A stretch of DNA of 64,000 nt from Actinopolyspora lacussalsi (GCA_030803735.1 JAURUC010000001.1:877501-941500), one strand, 5' to 3'. Positions 52,087 to 61,694 are shown, counted from the stretch's first letter. The notes: generated by a model from the letters alone, not told the origin. A program made the numbers and translations.

Positions 52087-54987
52087 TCACCGGTCGTATT
52101 CGTCCGTGGCGACTCCCAGCGTGCGGGCGAGCAGGGTAGCCAGGTGAACGGGCTCGGCCTCGGTGGCGTGGCGAAGCTGCGTTCGGCAGCTGAACCCGTC
52201 GGCGAGGATCGTCGTGTCGTCTCGTGCCGCGCGTACTTCCGGCAGTAGGCTGTCCTCGGCGCAGGCCATCGAGACGTCGTAGTGGCCGCGTTCGAAACCG
52301 AAGTTGCCCGCCAGTCCGCAGCAGCCGGAGTCCAGTACTCGGGTGCGCAGTCCGGTGGCTTCCAGTACGGCTCGGTCCGCGTCGGCGCCCGACTCCGCGT
52401 ATTGGTGGCAGTGCACCTGCATCAGCGCTTCGCCTGCCGTCTCGGTGGTCTCACGGTGCCATTGGTGCCGTGACGGGGCGATCTGTTCGGCGAAGGTGGT
52501 CGTCGATTCGGCGAGGGTGCGCACGTCCTCGTCGTCGGGGCACAGTTCCAGCGCGTCGTTGCGCAGGAATTCGGTGCAGCTGGGTTCCAGTCCCACCAGG
52601 GGGGTTCCGGTTCGCAGCTTGGGGCGCAGGTTGCGTGCGGTGCGTCGCAGCACCCGGCGGGCGATGCCCAGCTGGCCGGTCGAGTGCCAGGTCAGGCCGC
52701 AGCACATCGAGCCGGTGGGGAGTTCGACCTGGTGTCCCAGGTGTCGTAGCCCGGCGATCGCGTCGCTTCCGATGGTCGGTTCGAGGTAGTTGGTGAAGGT
52801 GTCGGGGAACAGCACCACCGTTTCGGGCTCTCCGTCGTGGTTTCCGTGCGTGCGGTGTCGCTGCCGCAGTGTCCGCGGTGCGATGCTCGGTAGCTCTCGC
52901 TCGGGGGTTATTCCGCCGAGTCGTTTGAGCAGTGGTGCGGTTCGGCCTCGTGTGATTCGGTTGGCCAGCCGCGGTGCGTGTGCCGCCAAGCGTAGCCACA
53001 GTGGCAGGAAGCCCATCGAGTAGTGCGCGGCGGGGCGTGGTCGGTTGTGGTGGTACCGGTGCAGGAACTCGGCCTTGTAGGAGGCCATGTCCACCCCGAC
53101 CGGGCAGTCGGTTTTGCAGCCCTTGCAGGACAGGCACAGGTCCAGTGCCTCGTGAACCTCCTCGGAGCGCCACCCGCCCCGCACCGTTTCGCCCGCGAGC
53201 ATTTCGAACAGCAGGTGGGCTCGGCCGCGGGTGGAGTGTTTCTCGTCCCGGGTCGCCCGGTAGCTCGGGCACATCACTCCGCCCGAGGTGTTGAGGCACT
53301 TGCCCATTCCCACGCATCGGCGAGTGGCGGGGGCGAGGTCGCCGTCGTCGGATCCCAGGGCGAGCGTGGTTCTGCTGGGGATGCGTGGTGGTGCCACCAG
53401 CAGCCGCAGATCACTGTCCACCGGTGACGGTCGGGTCAGAATGCCGGGGTTGTGTAGTCCTTCCGGGTCGAACGCGGTTTTGAACCGTTCGAAGGCGTCC
53501 AGGATGGGCTGGGGATACATTCGGGACAACAATTCCGAGCGGGCCCGGCCGTCGCCGTGCTCGCCGGACAGCGAGCCGCCGTGGGCGGCGGTCAGTTCGG
53601 CGGCCGATTCCAGGAAGTTTCGGTACTCGGCGGCTCCGGCGCGTGACATCAGGTCGAAGTCGATGCGCACGTGGACGCATCCGTCGCCGTAGTGTCCGTA
53701 GCTGACTCCGTGGTATCCGAAGCGATTCAGCAGGGCGTCGAACTCGCGCAGGTAGGTTCCGAGGCGGTGTGGGGGGACTGCGGCGTCCTCCCAGCCGGAC
53801 CAGCGTTCCGAACCGTCGGCCATTCTGGTGGCGTATCCGGAGCCTTCTTCCCGGATTTTCCACAGTGCTGCCATCCGTTCCGGTGCGGTGTGTACCGTGG
53901 TGGTGGCGCGGTCGCCGAACGCGTTCGCGATCGTTTCGGCGGTGTGTCGGGCCGTGTCCTGGTCGGCTCCGCCGGTTTCGACCAGTAGCCAACTTCGCCC
54001 GGCGGGTAGCAGGGGCAGCGCGGGGGAGTCGGGGTTGCGGTCACCGACGACGTCGACGAGTTCACCGCTGATTCCCTCGATGGCCAGCGTGTCCCGGTCG
54101 AGCAGGTGGGTGACTTCGTCGGCGGCGTCGTAGGTGTTGTCGAATCCCAGTACCACCATCGCGCGGGCGGCGGGAGTCTCGACCAGTTCCACGGTGGCCG
54201 ACAGAACGGTGGCGCAGGTTCCCTCCGAGCCGACCAGGGCACGCGCGAGGTTGAATTCGTTGTCGGGCAGCAGCTGGTCCAGGTTGTAGCCGGAGACGCG
54301 TCTGCGTGGTGTGGGCATGTCCGCGCGCAGGTTCGGCTCGTAGTCCTCGGCCAGTCGGCGCAGTTCGCCGTACAGTCTTCCGGTGCGGTCGCCCCGTGCG
54401 CACAGTGTGTCCAGTGTGTCCGGTGGGGTCGCTCCGAGGGTCAGTCGGGTGCCGTCGGAGAGCAGCACGTCCAGTTCGCGGATGTTGTCGATCGTTTTGC
54501 CCCAGGCCACCGAGTGTGTGCCGCAGGAGTTGTTGCCGATCATGCCGCCGAGTGTGCAGCGGCTGTGCGTGGAGGGGTCGGGGCCGAAGGTCAGTCCGTG
54601 TGGTTGTGCCGCCTGCCGGAGCGTGTCCAGTACGACTCCCGGCTGTACCCGTGCGAGTCGGCGCTCGGGGTCGAGGTGCTCGATCCGGTTCATGTGTCGG
54701 GAGAAGTCCAGTACCAGTCCGGGGCCCATGGCATTGCCCGCGATGCTGGTTCCCGCGCCTCGCGAGGTGATCGACAGTCCGTACTCGCGTGCGATGGCCA
54801 GTGTGGCGGCCACATCGGAGTCCTGCCGGGGAAACACCACCCCGGTGGGTACCTGGCGGTAGTTGGAGGCGTCGGTGGCGTAGAGGGCTCGGGTGCCGGG
54901 ATCGAACCGGGCCTGTCCCGAGATCGTGGAACGCAGCGGGGACGCGAATTCCGGGACGTCCGCGGCGGTGGGGGCCGTTCTGCTCAC
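52087..54987 (-). CDS. FAD-linked oxidase fused to Fe-S/CCG domain (D-2-hydroxyacid dehydrogenase type)
   Basis: A 966-residue fusion. Residues ~30-260 form a PCMH FAD domain (SITSRGAGTSIAGNAMGPG), followed by an FAD_oxidase_C domain with SGEHGDGRARSELL. Then come two 4Fe-4S Cys groups (CVGMGKCLNTSGGVMCPSY and CLSCKGCKTDCPVGVDM) and two CCG motifs (MCCGLTWHS, GCCGLAGNFG) as in GlpC/LutA. Enzymes of this layout oxidise D-lactate, glycolate or D-2-hydroxyglutarate and pass electrons to a carrier. GTG 54987 has AGGAGG upstream. It is inserted between the VWA and fabG genes, in the reverse direction, relative to the mycobacterial order. Confidence 0.88.
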   Translation of the reverse strand: MSRTAPTAADVPEFASPLRSTISGQARFDPGTRALYATDASNYRQVPTGVVFPRQDSDVAATLAIAREYGLSITSRGAGTSIAGNAMGPGLVLDFSRHMNRIEHLDPERRLARVQPGVVLDTLRQAAQPHGLTFGPDPSTHSRCTLGGMIGNNSCGTHSVAWGKTIDNIRELDVLLSDGTRLTLGATPPDTLDTLCARGDRTGRLYGELRRLAEDYEPNLRADMPTPRRRVSGYNLDQLLPDNEFNLARALVGSEGTCATVLSATVELVETPAARAMVVLGFDNTYDAADEVTHLLDRDTLAIEGISGELVDVVGDRNPDSPALPLLPAGRSWLLVETGGADQDTARHTAETIANAFGDRATTTVHTAPERMAALWKIREEGSGYATRMADGSERWSGWEDAAVPPHRLGTYLREFDALLNRFGYHGVSYGHYGDGCVHVRIDFDLMSRAGAAEYRNFLESAAELTAAHGGSLSGEHGDGRARSELLSRMYPQPILDAFERFKTAFDPEGLHNPGILTRPSPVDSDLRLLVAPPRIPSRTTLALGSDDGDLAPATRRCVGMGKCLNTSGGVMCPSYRATRDEKHSTRGRAHLLFEMLAGETVRGGWRSEEVHEALDLCLSCKGCKTDCPVGVDMASYKAEFLHRYHHNRPRPAAHYSMGFLPLWLRLAAHAPRLANRITRGRTAPLLKRLGGITPERELPSIAPRTLRQRHRTHGNHDGEPETVVLFPDTFTNYLEPTIGSDAIAGLRHLGHQVELPTGSMCCGLTWHSTGQLGIARRVLRRTARNLRPKLRTGTPLVGLEPSCTEFLRNDALELCPDDEDVRTLAESTTTFAEQIAPSRHQWHRETTETAGEALMQVHCHQYAESGADADRAVLEATGLRTRVLDSGCCGLAGNFGFERGHYDVSMACAEDSLLPEVRAARDDTTILADGFSCRTQLRHATEAEPVHLATLLARTLGVATDEYDR

Positions 54988-55299
54988 CGCGAGGCCTCCT
55001 CCCGAGCAGGGCGGTGTGCCACCGTCGCCGTTCCGGTCAGCGGCTGCCGCCCGATGTGGTCTCGATCGACGCTGTTGCCGGGGAATGCTACCCGTCGTCC
55101 GGGCCTGGTTGTTCCGCCGCAGTGTTGCTCGGCTGCTCCGGTGGTGTTTCCCGCCGGGGATGAGCCGGTCTCGTCGTCCTACCTGCTCCGATCCGATGTC
55201 GGTGCGCACGCAACGGGCCGATAGCCTCAGCGGCGGTTCCGGTCAACGCCGCTGGACGACGAACGGCGGTTGACAGTGTTTTTCGGAGGGAGTGTGGGA
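54988..55299. other. 312-base divergent promoter region before fabG
   Basis: No gene is supported. It must hold the start signals of the reverse dehydrogenase gene and of fabG-inhA. TAGCCT (55222-55227) is a possible -10 for fabG, and TAGCAT on the reverse strand (55085-55090) for the dehydrogenase. Neither has a good -35. Confidence 0.4.
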
Positions 55300-56004
55300 G
55301 TGACACGGTCCGTGTTGGTCACCGGCGGCAATCGGGGTATCGGATTGGCCATAGCCAGGGCCTTTCAGGCTGCCGGTGACAACGTGGCGATCACCCATCG
55401 CGGGTCGGGAGCGCCCGAGGGGATGTTGGGCGTGCAGTGCGATGTGACCGATCCCGACCAGGTGACGGCTGCTTTCGACGAGGTCGAGGCCGCCCAGGGC
55501 CGGGTGGAGGTAGTGGTGGCCAATGCGGGCATCACCGATGACGGGCTGCTGTTGCGGATGGGTGAGGAGCAGTTCCAGCGGGTCGTGGAGGCCAACCTCA
55601 CCGGTGCCTACCGGGTGGCCAAGCGCGCGACCAGCAGCATGCTGCGTAACCGCAAAGGCCGGATGATTTTCATCTCGTCCACGGTCGCCCTGTCCGGTGC
55701 TCCGGGGCAGGCCAACTACGCGGCGAGCAAGGCCGGACTGATCGGTTTCGCCCGGTCGTTGGCGCGGGAGCTCGGTTCCCGCGGTATCACCTCCAATGTG
55801 GTCACGCCGGGGTTCGTAGCCACCGACATGACCGAGGAGCTGTCCGAGGAGCGCAGGAAGCAGATTCTGGAGCAGGTGCCGTTGGGGCGCTATGCCGAGC
55901 CGGATGAGATCGCGGGGGCCGTGCGGTGGTTGGCCTCGGACAGCGCCGGTTATGTCACCGGAGCGGTCATCCCCGTCGACGGCGGGGTCGGCATGGGGCA
56001 CTGA
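55300..56004 (+). CDS. fabG: 3-oxoacyl-ACP reductase FabG (MabA-like)
   Basis: A 234-residue SDR that reduces beta-ketoacyl chains in type II fatty acid synthesis. The cofactor motif is [13 protein letters not shown], and the catalytic Ser-Tyr-Lys is in ISSTVALSG and NYAASKAGL. The C-terminus is [21 protein letters not shown] 55300 has GGAGGG about 9 bases upstream; GTG 55294 is closer to it and less likely. It is paired with inhA as in mycobacteria (Rv1483-1484), probably as one transcript. Confidence 0.94.
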   Translation: MTRSVLVTGGNRGIGLAIARAFQAAGDNVAITHRGSGAPEGMLGVQCDVTDPDQVTAAFDEVEAAQGRVEVVVANAGITDDGLLLRMGEEQFQRVVEANLTGAYRVAKRATSSMLRNRKGRMIFISSTVALSGAPGQANYAASKAGLIGFARSLARELGSRGITSNVVTPGFVATDMTEELSEERRKQILEQVPLGRYAEPDEIAGAVRWLASDSAGYVTGAVIPVDGGVGMGH

Positions 56005-56096
56005 AGCCCTTTCGTCCCGTCGTGCCGGGTCGGAAGGGGTGTCCGTGTGTGGTTTCCGAACCGAGTAAACAACGATCAGTAGAGGGAAAACGGCAA

Positions 56097-56864
56097 GTGA
56101 CTGGACTGCTGGAAGGTAAACGAATCCTGATCACCGGTGTGATCACCGATTCCTCGATCGCGTTTCACACCGCCAAGGTCGCCCAGGAGCAGGGGGCGCA
56201 GGTGGTGTTGACCGGTTTCGGTCGGCTCAAGCTGGTGGAACGCATCGCCGGCCGGTTGCCGCACAAGGCACCGGTGATCGAGCTCGATGTCACCAACGAG
56301 GAGCAGTTGGCGGGGCTGGCCGATTCGGTCGCCGAGCACGTCGACGGTCTCGACGGTGTGGTGCACTCGATCGGTTACGCTCCCGAGTCCTGCCTGGGTG
56401 GGGATTTCATGGCCGCTCCCTGGGAGGACGTGTCCAACACGCTGCAGATCTCGGCGTACTCGCTGAACTCCCTGACCAGGGCGTGCCTGCCGTTGTTGGG
56501 TGAGGGTTCTTCCGTGGTCGGGATGGATTTCGACGCCCGGGTGGCCTGGCCCGCCTACGACTGGATGGGTGTGGCTAAGGCGGCGCTGGAGTCGACCTCG
56601 CGGTATCTGGCACGTGAGCTCGGGCCGCGCGGTGTTCGGGTCAACCTGGTCAGTGCCGGTCCGGTGCGGACCATGGCCGCCAAGTCGATCCCCGGTTTCC
56701 AACAGTTGGAGGACACCTGGGGCGAACGTGCCCCGCTGGGGTGGGACGTCGAGGATCCGGAGCCGGTGGGTCGCACCGTGTGCACCGTGTTGTCGGACTG
56801 GCTGCCCAAGACCACCGGTTCGATGATCATGACCGATGGTGGTTTCCACGCGTTGGGGGCCTGA
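56097..56864 (+). CDS. inhA: Enoyl-ACP reductase (InhA/FabI)
   Basis: A 255-residue NADH-dependent enoyl reductase for fatty acid elongation. It begins [22 protein letters not shown], matching the NADH pocket of mycobacterial InhA. The conserved catalytic region is [24 protein letters not shown], with Tyr and Lys in YDWMGVAK, and the end is [19 protein letters not shown] start with GAGGG about ten bases upstream. The order fabG-inhA-hemH is conserved. Isoniazid response cannot be judged. Confidence 0.95.
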   Translation: MTGLLEGKRILITGVITDSSIAFHTAKVAQEQGAQVVLTGFGRLKLVERIAGRLPHKAPVIELDVTNEEQLAGLADSVAEHVDGLDGVVHSIGYAPESCLGGDFMAAPWEDVSNTLQISAYSLNSLTRACLPLLGEGSSVVGMDFDARVAWPAYDWMGVAKAALESTSRYLARELGPRGVRVNLVSAGPVRTMAAKSIPGFQQLEDTWGERAPLGWDVEDPEPVGRTVCTVLSDWLPKTTGSMIMTDGGFHALGA

Positions 56865-56954
56865 GGCTACCGAGCGCGCGTCGTTTCCCGCGGCGCGCGG
56901 AACACCCGGCTCGGCCGCGCACCCCGCCTGTGCGGCCGAGACGTCGCCTCTGCC

Positions 56955-56960
56955 TATCAT
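56955..56960 (+). promoter_or_regulatory. -10 hexamer of hemH (leaderless)
   Basis: TATCAT fits TAnnnT and ends exactly 7 bases before the hemH GTG at 56967. No Shine-Dalgarno sequence lies upstream. Confidence 0.55.
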
Positions 56961-56966
56961 GGTCGC

Positions 56967-58007
56967 GTGAACAGCTCGGATAACGTTGACGCGCTGCTGT
57001 ACCTTTCCTTCGGTGGCCCGGAAGGACATGAGGAGGTACGGCCTTTCCTGGAAAACGTGACTCGTGGTCGCAACGTTCCCCCGGAACGGCTCGACGAGGT
57101 GGCCGAGCATTACCACCACTTCGGCGGAGTGTCGCCGATCAACCGTCTCAATCGTGAGATCATGAGTTCGTTGGAGGGTGAGCTCGCCGAGCGTGGTCTG
57201 AACCTACCGGTGTACTTCGGCAACCGTAACTGGCATCCGATGGTCGAGGACACCGTCGAGCGGATGGCCGCTGACGGGGTGCGGCGTGCGCTGGTGTTCG
57301 CCACCTCCGCCTGGGGTGGCTATTCGGGGTGCCGCCAGTACCACGAGGACATCGCACGCGCCCGTTCGGCCGTGGGGGAGCAGCGGGCTCCCGAACTGGT
57401 CAAGCTCCGGCAGTTCTACGATCATCCGCTGTTCGTGGCCGCCAACGCCGACGCGGTGACACGGGCCTACGCCGCGCTGTCGGAAGACGTTCGTGCGCAG
57501 GCCCGGCTGGTGTTCACCGCCCATTCGGTCCCGCTGAGCGCGGAGGAGCGAAGCGGCGCCGACGGTCGTCCCCAGTGGTACTCGCGGCAGGTGCAGGAGG
57601 CCGCCCGCTTGGTCGCCGAGGCCGTGGGGGTCACCGGCTACGATCTCGTGTGGCAGTCCCGTTCGGGGCCGCCGAGTGTGCCGTGGTTGGAACCCGACAT
57701 CTGTGACCATCTGGAGCAGCTGCCCGCCAGGGGGGTGCCCGCCGTGGTCACCAGCCCGGTCGGTTTCGTCTCCGATCATCTCGAGGTCGTCTGGGACCTG
57801 GACAACGAGGCCGCGGAGAAAGCCGACGAGCTCGGGTTGGGCTTCGCCCGTGCCGAGACCGCCGGCACCGACCCGCGCTACGCCCGGATGATCGCCGAAC
57901 TGGTTTCCGAACACGTCGAGGACCAGCGGGTCCGCAAGTTGTCCCCGCTGGTCACGGCGGGCTGTGGGGTCAACGGTGAGTTGTGCGTGCCGCAGGGGTG
58001 CTGCTGA
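56967..58007 (+). CDS. hemH: Ferrochelatase (coproporphyrin III type)
   Basis: A 346-residue chelatase that inserts iron into coproporphyrin III in the actinobacterial haem route. Core motifs are [20 protein letters not shown] and FTAHSVP; the active-site His is in TAHSVP. The 2Fe-2S ligands of mycobacterial ferrochelatase are matched by Cys in GYSGCRQY and by the tail [14 protein letters not shown]. The GTG start lacks a ribosome-binding site but has TATCAT at -12 to -7. It sits at the Rv1485 position. Confidence 0.94.
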   Translation: MNSSDNVDALLYLSFGGPEGHEEVRPFLENVTRGRNVPPERLDEVAEHYHHFGGVSPINRLNREIMSSLEGELAERGLNLPVYFGNRNWHPMVEDTVERMAADGVRRALVFATSAWGGYSGCRQYHEDIARARSAVGEQRAPELVKLRQFYDHPLFVAANADAVTRAYAALSEDVRAQARLVFTAHSVPLSAEERSGADGRPQWYSRQVQEAARLVAEAVGVTGYDLVWQSRSGPPSVPWLEPDICDHLEQLPARGVPAVVTSPVGFVSDHLEVVWDLDNEAAEKADELGLGFARAETAGTDPRYARMIAELVSEHVEDQRVRKLSPLVTAGCGVNGELCVPQGCC

Positions 58008-58029
58008 GCATGGAGCGGCCGCCGCGGTG

Positions 58030-58803
58030 TCAGTGCCGCTCGGCCCGCTGCCGCAGCACCCGCACCATCTCGTCCACCGCTGCCCGACGAGCGGTGCGCA
58101 CCGATTCGAACAGCGGGTTCAGTGCCTGACCGCGCGCTCTGTCCGCCGAGGCGGACATCGCCCCGCCCGGGGCGTCGTCGGTGGCCACCCGCAGGATCGC
58201 TTCCACTTCCGTGCTGCGTTGCAGCACGCGAAGGCAACGTTGCGGCACCCCCTGCGGCCACGAGGGCTGTGGCCGTGCCGAGACGGTTTCGGCGATCTCA
58301 CCACGAACGCCGGGGCGGCGTCGTGAGACGTCCAGCTCGGTCAGCGTGCTGGCCGCCTCGCGCATGGCCGAGGACATGCCGTGTTCGGCCTCTCCCACGG
58401 GAGTGTGCTCGGCGGGGGCGATCTCACCCACCTCGTGAACCGTCCAGCGCAGCACTCCTTCGGCGACACGTTCCGGCACCAGCCCAAGCCCAGCCCACGG
58501 GAACACGGCGGCCTCGCCCTGCCGCAGCGCGTGCCGCGCGAATTCCGAGGCCCCGTCGAGACCGCGAACATCACCTGCCACCGGTAACGCCAGGCTGCCG
58601 GAATCACCACCGGCCTTGCGTATCGCCGCCAGCAGCAGCGCCAACCCCGCGTCGTTCACGCCGGGAGCGGGAAGTCCCAACCGCGCCGCCGTGGCCTCGT
58701 CGGCGGCCCACACCTGATGAACCTCGGCCCACGCCTGCGCGGCATCGAGCACGTCGTCCGACGCGGCCGCGCCGTGCAGCCACGCGGACGTCCACACCAC
58801 CAT
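58030..58803 (-). CDS. Conserved protein, Rv1486c-like
   Basis: A 257-residue protein without membrane segments. It starts MVVWTSAWLHGAAASDDVLDA and contains ALLLAAIRKAGG and FPWAGLGLVPERVAEGVLRW; the C-terminal part has a charged helix (LFESVRTARRAAVDEMVRVLRQR). Its place and direction between hemH and nfeD match M. tuberculosis Rv1486c. The start is uncertain; ATG 58824 would add seven residues. It converges on hemH with a 22-base gap. Function unknown. Confidence 0.78.
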   Translation of the reverse strand: MVVWTSAWLHGAAASDDVLDAAQAWAEVHQVWAADEATAARLGLPAPGVNDAGLALLLAAIRKAGGDSGSLALPVAGDVRGLDGASEFARHALRQGEAAVFPWAGLGLVPERVAEGVLRWTVHEVGEIAPAEHTPVGEAEHGMSSAMREAASTLTELDVSRRRPGVRGEIAETVSARPQPSWPQGVPQRCLRVLQRSTEVEAILRVATDDAPGGAMSASADRARGQALNPLFESVRTARRAAVDEMVRVLRQRAERH

Positions 58804-58959
58804 CGTTGCGCTCGGACATGGCATGTCCACTGACGATACCGATGTGACCGTGATCGCCGCCAACGGGTGCGATCTCCGCCGCGCTCCCCGTGAACCGAGC
58901 GGCACCGTGAACCGAGTGGCACCTCGGCCCGGCACCGTCACCGTGGGGCCGTGGCCGGG

Positions 58960-58965
58960 TAGGCT
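58960..58965 (+). promoter_or_regulatory. -10 hexamer of the DUF3097 gene
   Basis: TAGGCT is identical to the parA -10 and ends 8 bases before the GTG at 58973. No Shine-Dalgarno sequence is present. Confidence 0.5.
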
Positions 58966-58972
58966 GATCGTC

Positions 58973-59806
58973 GTGCGTTCGATCGACTACGGCCGCGACG
59001 TGCTCACCGGTACCGCTCGGCGCCGACACCGGTCCCCTCCCGAACTGCCCGCCGAGCCCGGCACTGTCGTCGAGGACGCCGCCGGTGAGTTCTGCGGCGC
59101 GATCGTGCGGCTGGAACGTGGCGAGTTCACCAAGCACAACGTGATTCTCGAGGACCGCCACGGCAGGCAACGTGCCTTTCCGATGCGAACCGGGGGGTTC
59201 CGCCACGAGGGAACACCGGTCACGCTCGTGCCCGTGGCTTCCACCGCCGGCCGGGGGTCGAGCCGTTCGGCCTCCGGTTCGGTGGCGGTTTCCGACGTCC
59301 CGGCGCGCACGGCCCGTGCCAGCAGGATCTGGGTCGAAGGTCTGCACGACGCGGAACTGCTCGAACGGGTGTGGGGACACGATCTTCGCGTCGCCGGTGT
59401 GGTGGTGGAACCGCTGCACGGGCTGGACGATCTGCAGCGCCACGTCACCGAATTCTCTCCCGGCCCCGAGCGCAGGCTGGGAGTGCTGGTCGACCACTTC
59501 GTCACCGGCAGCAAGGAGACCCGCATCGCCGAGCGCGTCAGCGGCGACGACGTGCTGGTGACCGGCCACCCTTACGTGGACGTCTGGCAGGCGGTGTGCC
59601 CGGCCACGGTGGGGATCGCCGAGTGGCCGGACATCGGCAGGCGGCAGGACTGGAAAACCGGGGTGTGCCGCGAACTGGGCTGGGCCGATCCGTCCGAGGG
59701 CTGGCGCAGGATCCTCGACGCGGTCGGTGACTTCCGGGACCTGCGTGCCCCGCTGCTGGGGGCCGTGGAACGGCTCGTCGACTTCGTCACCCTCTCCGAG
59801 GAGTAG
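58973..59806 (+). CDS. DUF3097 family protein
   Basis: A 277-residue actinobacterial protein. Conserved-looking blocks include RIWVEGLHDAELLERVWGHDL (resembling a TOPRIM-type nuclease/primase core), EPLHGLDDL and GVLVDHFVTGSKETRIA. The TOPRIM-like look suggests nucleic-acid or nucleotide chemistry, but this is weak. GTG 58973 was chosen; the longer frame upstream overlaps the divergent gene. A -10 hexamer lies directly upstream. Confidence 0.82.
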   Translation: MRSIDYGRDVLTGTARRRHRSPPELPAEPGTVVEDAAGEFCGAIVRLERGEFTKHNVILEDRHGRQRAFPMRTGGFRHEGTPVTLVPVASTAGRGSSRSASGSVAVSDVPARTARASRIWVEGLHDAELLERVWGHDLRVAGVVVEPLHGLDDLQRHVTEFSPGPERRLGVLVDHFVTGSKETRIAERVSGDDVLVTGHPYVDVWQAVCPATVGIAEWPDIGRRQDWKTGVCRELGWADPSEGWRRILDAVGDFRDLRAPLLGAVERLVDFVTLSEE

Positions 59807-59881
59807 CCGCCCACCCGCTTCGTCCACCGACAGCAACCCCTCGCGGGCTACTTGACCGGTCACGACGAGAATTCGATCTGT

Positions 59882-59887
59882 CACCAT
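59882..59887 (+). promoter_or_regulatory. -10-like hexamer of nfeD (leaderless)
   Basis: CACCAT lies at -12 to -7 before the ATG, within TGTCACCATGGGTGTATG, which differs from the steA start region by one base. A TTGACC lies at 59852-59857, but its spacing to CACCAT is long (24 bases). Confidence 0.4.
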
Positions 59888-59893
59888 GGGTGT

Positions 59894-60334
59894 ATGGCCG
59901 CGTTGGTGTGGTTGATCGCCGGGGTGCTCCTGGTGGCCGCCGAAGCCACTTCAGGTGAGTTCGTGCTGCTGATGCTCGGGCTCGCCGCGATGGGAACCGC
60001 CGGAGCGGCGGCGCTGGGTGCGCCGCTGTGGCTGGACGCGGTGATCTTCGCCGCGCTCTCCGGTGGACTGGTGTTCCTGGCGCGCCCGGTGGTCAAACGC
60101 AGACTGCTGCGGGAGACGACCGAGGGACTCGAACCGCGTACGAACGTGGATGCGCTCATCGGCAAACCCGCCACCGTGGAAGCAACGGTGGATGCCCACG
60201 ACGGCCGGGTGCGCATCGGCGGGGACGTGTGGTCGGCGCGTTCTTTCGACGAGACACAAGTGCTGGATGTGGGGCGCACGGTGATGGTCATGGAGATTTC
60301 GGGGGCCGTCGCCGTGGTGTGGGCCGAACCGTGA
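59894..60334 (+). CDS. NfeD-like membrane protein
   Basis: A 146-residue protein with three hydrophobic helices in the first ~75 residues (ALVWLIAGVLLVAAEA, EFVLLMLGLAAMGTAGAAALG, AVIFAALSGGLVFLA) and a C-terminal OB-fold (LIGKPATVEATVDAHDGRVRIGGDVWSA). This is the short NfeD1b form without the serine protease domain. It lies 10 bases before an SPFH gene; NfeD and SPFH proteins form membrane microdomain complexes. Matches Rv1487. Confidence 0.9.
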   Translation: MAALVWLIAGVLLVAAEATSGEFVLLMLGLAAMGTAGAAALGAPLWLDAVIFAALSGGLVFLARPVVKRRLLRETTEGLEPRTNVDALIGKPATVEATVDAHDGRVRIGGDVWSARSFDETQVLDVGRTVMVMEISGAVAVVWAEP

Positions 60335-60344
60335 GGAGGCGGAT

Positions 60345-61538
60345 GTGGATCCTGCCGTGTGGATTGTGCTGCTGGTGGTCGTACTGCTGGTGATCGTGCT
60401 GCTGGCCAAGACCGTACTGGTCGTGCCGCAGGCCACCAGCGCTGTCATCGAACGTCTGGGACGGTTCCGCACCGTGGCCCACCCGGGACTGAACATGCTG
60501 TTTCCGTTCCTGGACCGGGTGCGCGCCAAGATCGATCTGCGGGAGCAGGTGGTTTCGTTCCCACCGCAGTCGGTGATCACCCAGGACAACCTCACCGTGT
60601 CCATCGACACCGTGGTGTATTTCCAGGTCACCGAATCCCGTTCGGCGGTGTACGAGATCTCCAACTACATCGAGGGGGTCGAGCAGTTGACCACCACCAC
60701 GCTGCGGAACGTGGTCGGTGGTATGAGCTTGGAGGAGACGTTGACCTCGCGGGACCAGATCAACAGCCAGCTGCGCGGGGTGCTGGACAGCGAGACCAGC
60801 CGCTGGGGGATCAGGGTCGCCCGGGTCGAACTCAAGGCGATCGATCCGCCGCCGTCGATCCAGGACTCGATGGAAAAACAGATGCGCGCCGACCGGGAGA
60901 AGCGCGCGATGATCCTCAACGCCGAAGGTGAACGCGAATCCGCCATCAAAACGGCCGAGGGGCAGAAACAGTCGCAGATCCTGGCCGCGGAGGGATCCAA
61001 GCAGGCCGCGATCCTCAACGCCGAGGGGGAGCGCCAATCCAACATTCTGCGTTCGCAGGGTGAGCGGGCCAGCAAGTACCTCACCGCCCAGGGCGAGGCC
61101 AAGGCGATCGAGAAAACCTTCGCCGCCGTCAAACGCGCCAAGCCCACCCCCGAGCTACTGGCCTACCAGTATCTGCAGACCCTGCCCGAGATGGCCCAGG
61201 GCGACGCCAACAAGGTCTGGGTGGTGCCCAGCGAGTTCAGCAAGTCCCTGGAGGGCTTCGCCCGCATGCTCGGCAGCCCCGACGAGGAGGGCGTGTTCCG
61301 CTACGAACCGCCCGAGCAGGAAGTGCCCAGCGAGCCCCCGGAGCAGGACGACCCGTCGGTGTCCTCCTGGTTCGACATGGCCTCCAACCCCGAGGTGGCC
61401 GAGGCGGTGCGCGCGGCCGAGGCGGTGGCCCGCAAGGAGGTTCCCACCGACCTGAGCAGCACGCCACGGGCCAGCGGCTCGGCGGACCAGCAGGCTCTCG
61501 GGGGAGCGGGAAATTCGCAGCAGCGCGCCGACGGGTGA
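60345..61538 (+). CDS. SPFH/Band 7 domain protein (stomatin-like)
   Basis: A 397-residue membrane-anchored scaffold. An N-terminal helix (WIVLLVVVLLVIVLLAK) is followed by the SPFH domain (VPQATSAVIERLGRFRTV, VSIDTVVYFQVT) and a coiled-coil with repeated AEGERES/AEGERQS units (about residues 190-235). The C-terminal ~100 residues are acidic and low-complexity. GTG start with GAGGAGG five bases upstream. Paired with nfeD (Rv1487-1488 order). These proteins organise lipid domains; the client is unknown. Confidence 0.92.
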   Translation: MDPAVWIVLLVVVLLVIVLLAKTVLVVPQATSAVIERLGRFRTVAHPGLNMLFPFLDRVRAKIDLREQVVSFPPQSVITQDNLTVSIDTVVYFQVTESRSAVYEISNYIEGVEQLTTTTLRNVVGGMSLEETLTSRDQINSQLRGVLDSETSRWGIRVARVELKAIDPPPSIQDSMEKQMRADREKRAMILNAEGERESAIKTAEGQKQSQILAAEGSKQAAILNAEGERQSNILRSQGERASKYLTAQGEAKAIEKTFAAVKRAKPTPELLAYQYLQTLPEMAQGDANKVWVVPSEFSKSLEGFARMLGSPDEEGVFRYEPPEQEVPSEPPEQDDPSVSSWFDMASNPEVAEAVRAAEAVARKEVPTDLSSTPRASGSADQQALGGAGNSQQRADG

Positions 61539-61548
61539 GTCCCACCGC

Positions 61549-61584
61549 CCGGCCCGGTCGGCGTGGGCGTGTCGACCGGGCCGG
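61549..61584 (+). terminator. Terminator of nfeD-SPFH
   Basis: A perfect 12-bp stem CCGGCCCGGTCG / CGACCGGGCCGG with a 12-base loop, starting 11 bases after the SPFH stop. Confidence 0.75.
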
Positions 61585-61694
61585 TACGCGGTGCGGTGCT
61601 CGCCCGGACGGGAGCGGGGCAGTCGTGGGCGCGGCGAGGACGTCGGTGGTGCGTGGTGGGATGTGCCCACCGACGACGAGGAGTCCCATCCGTT

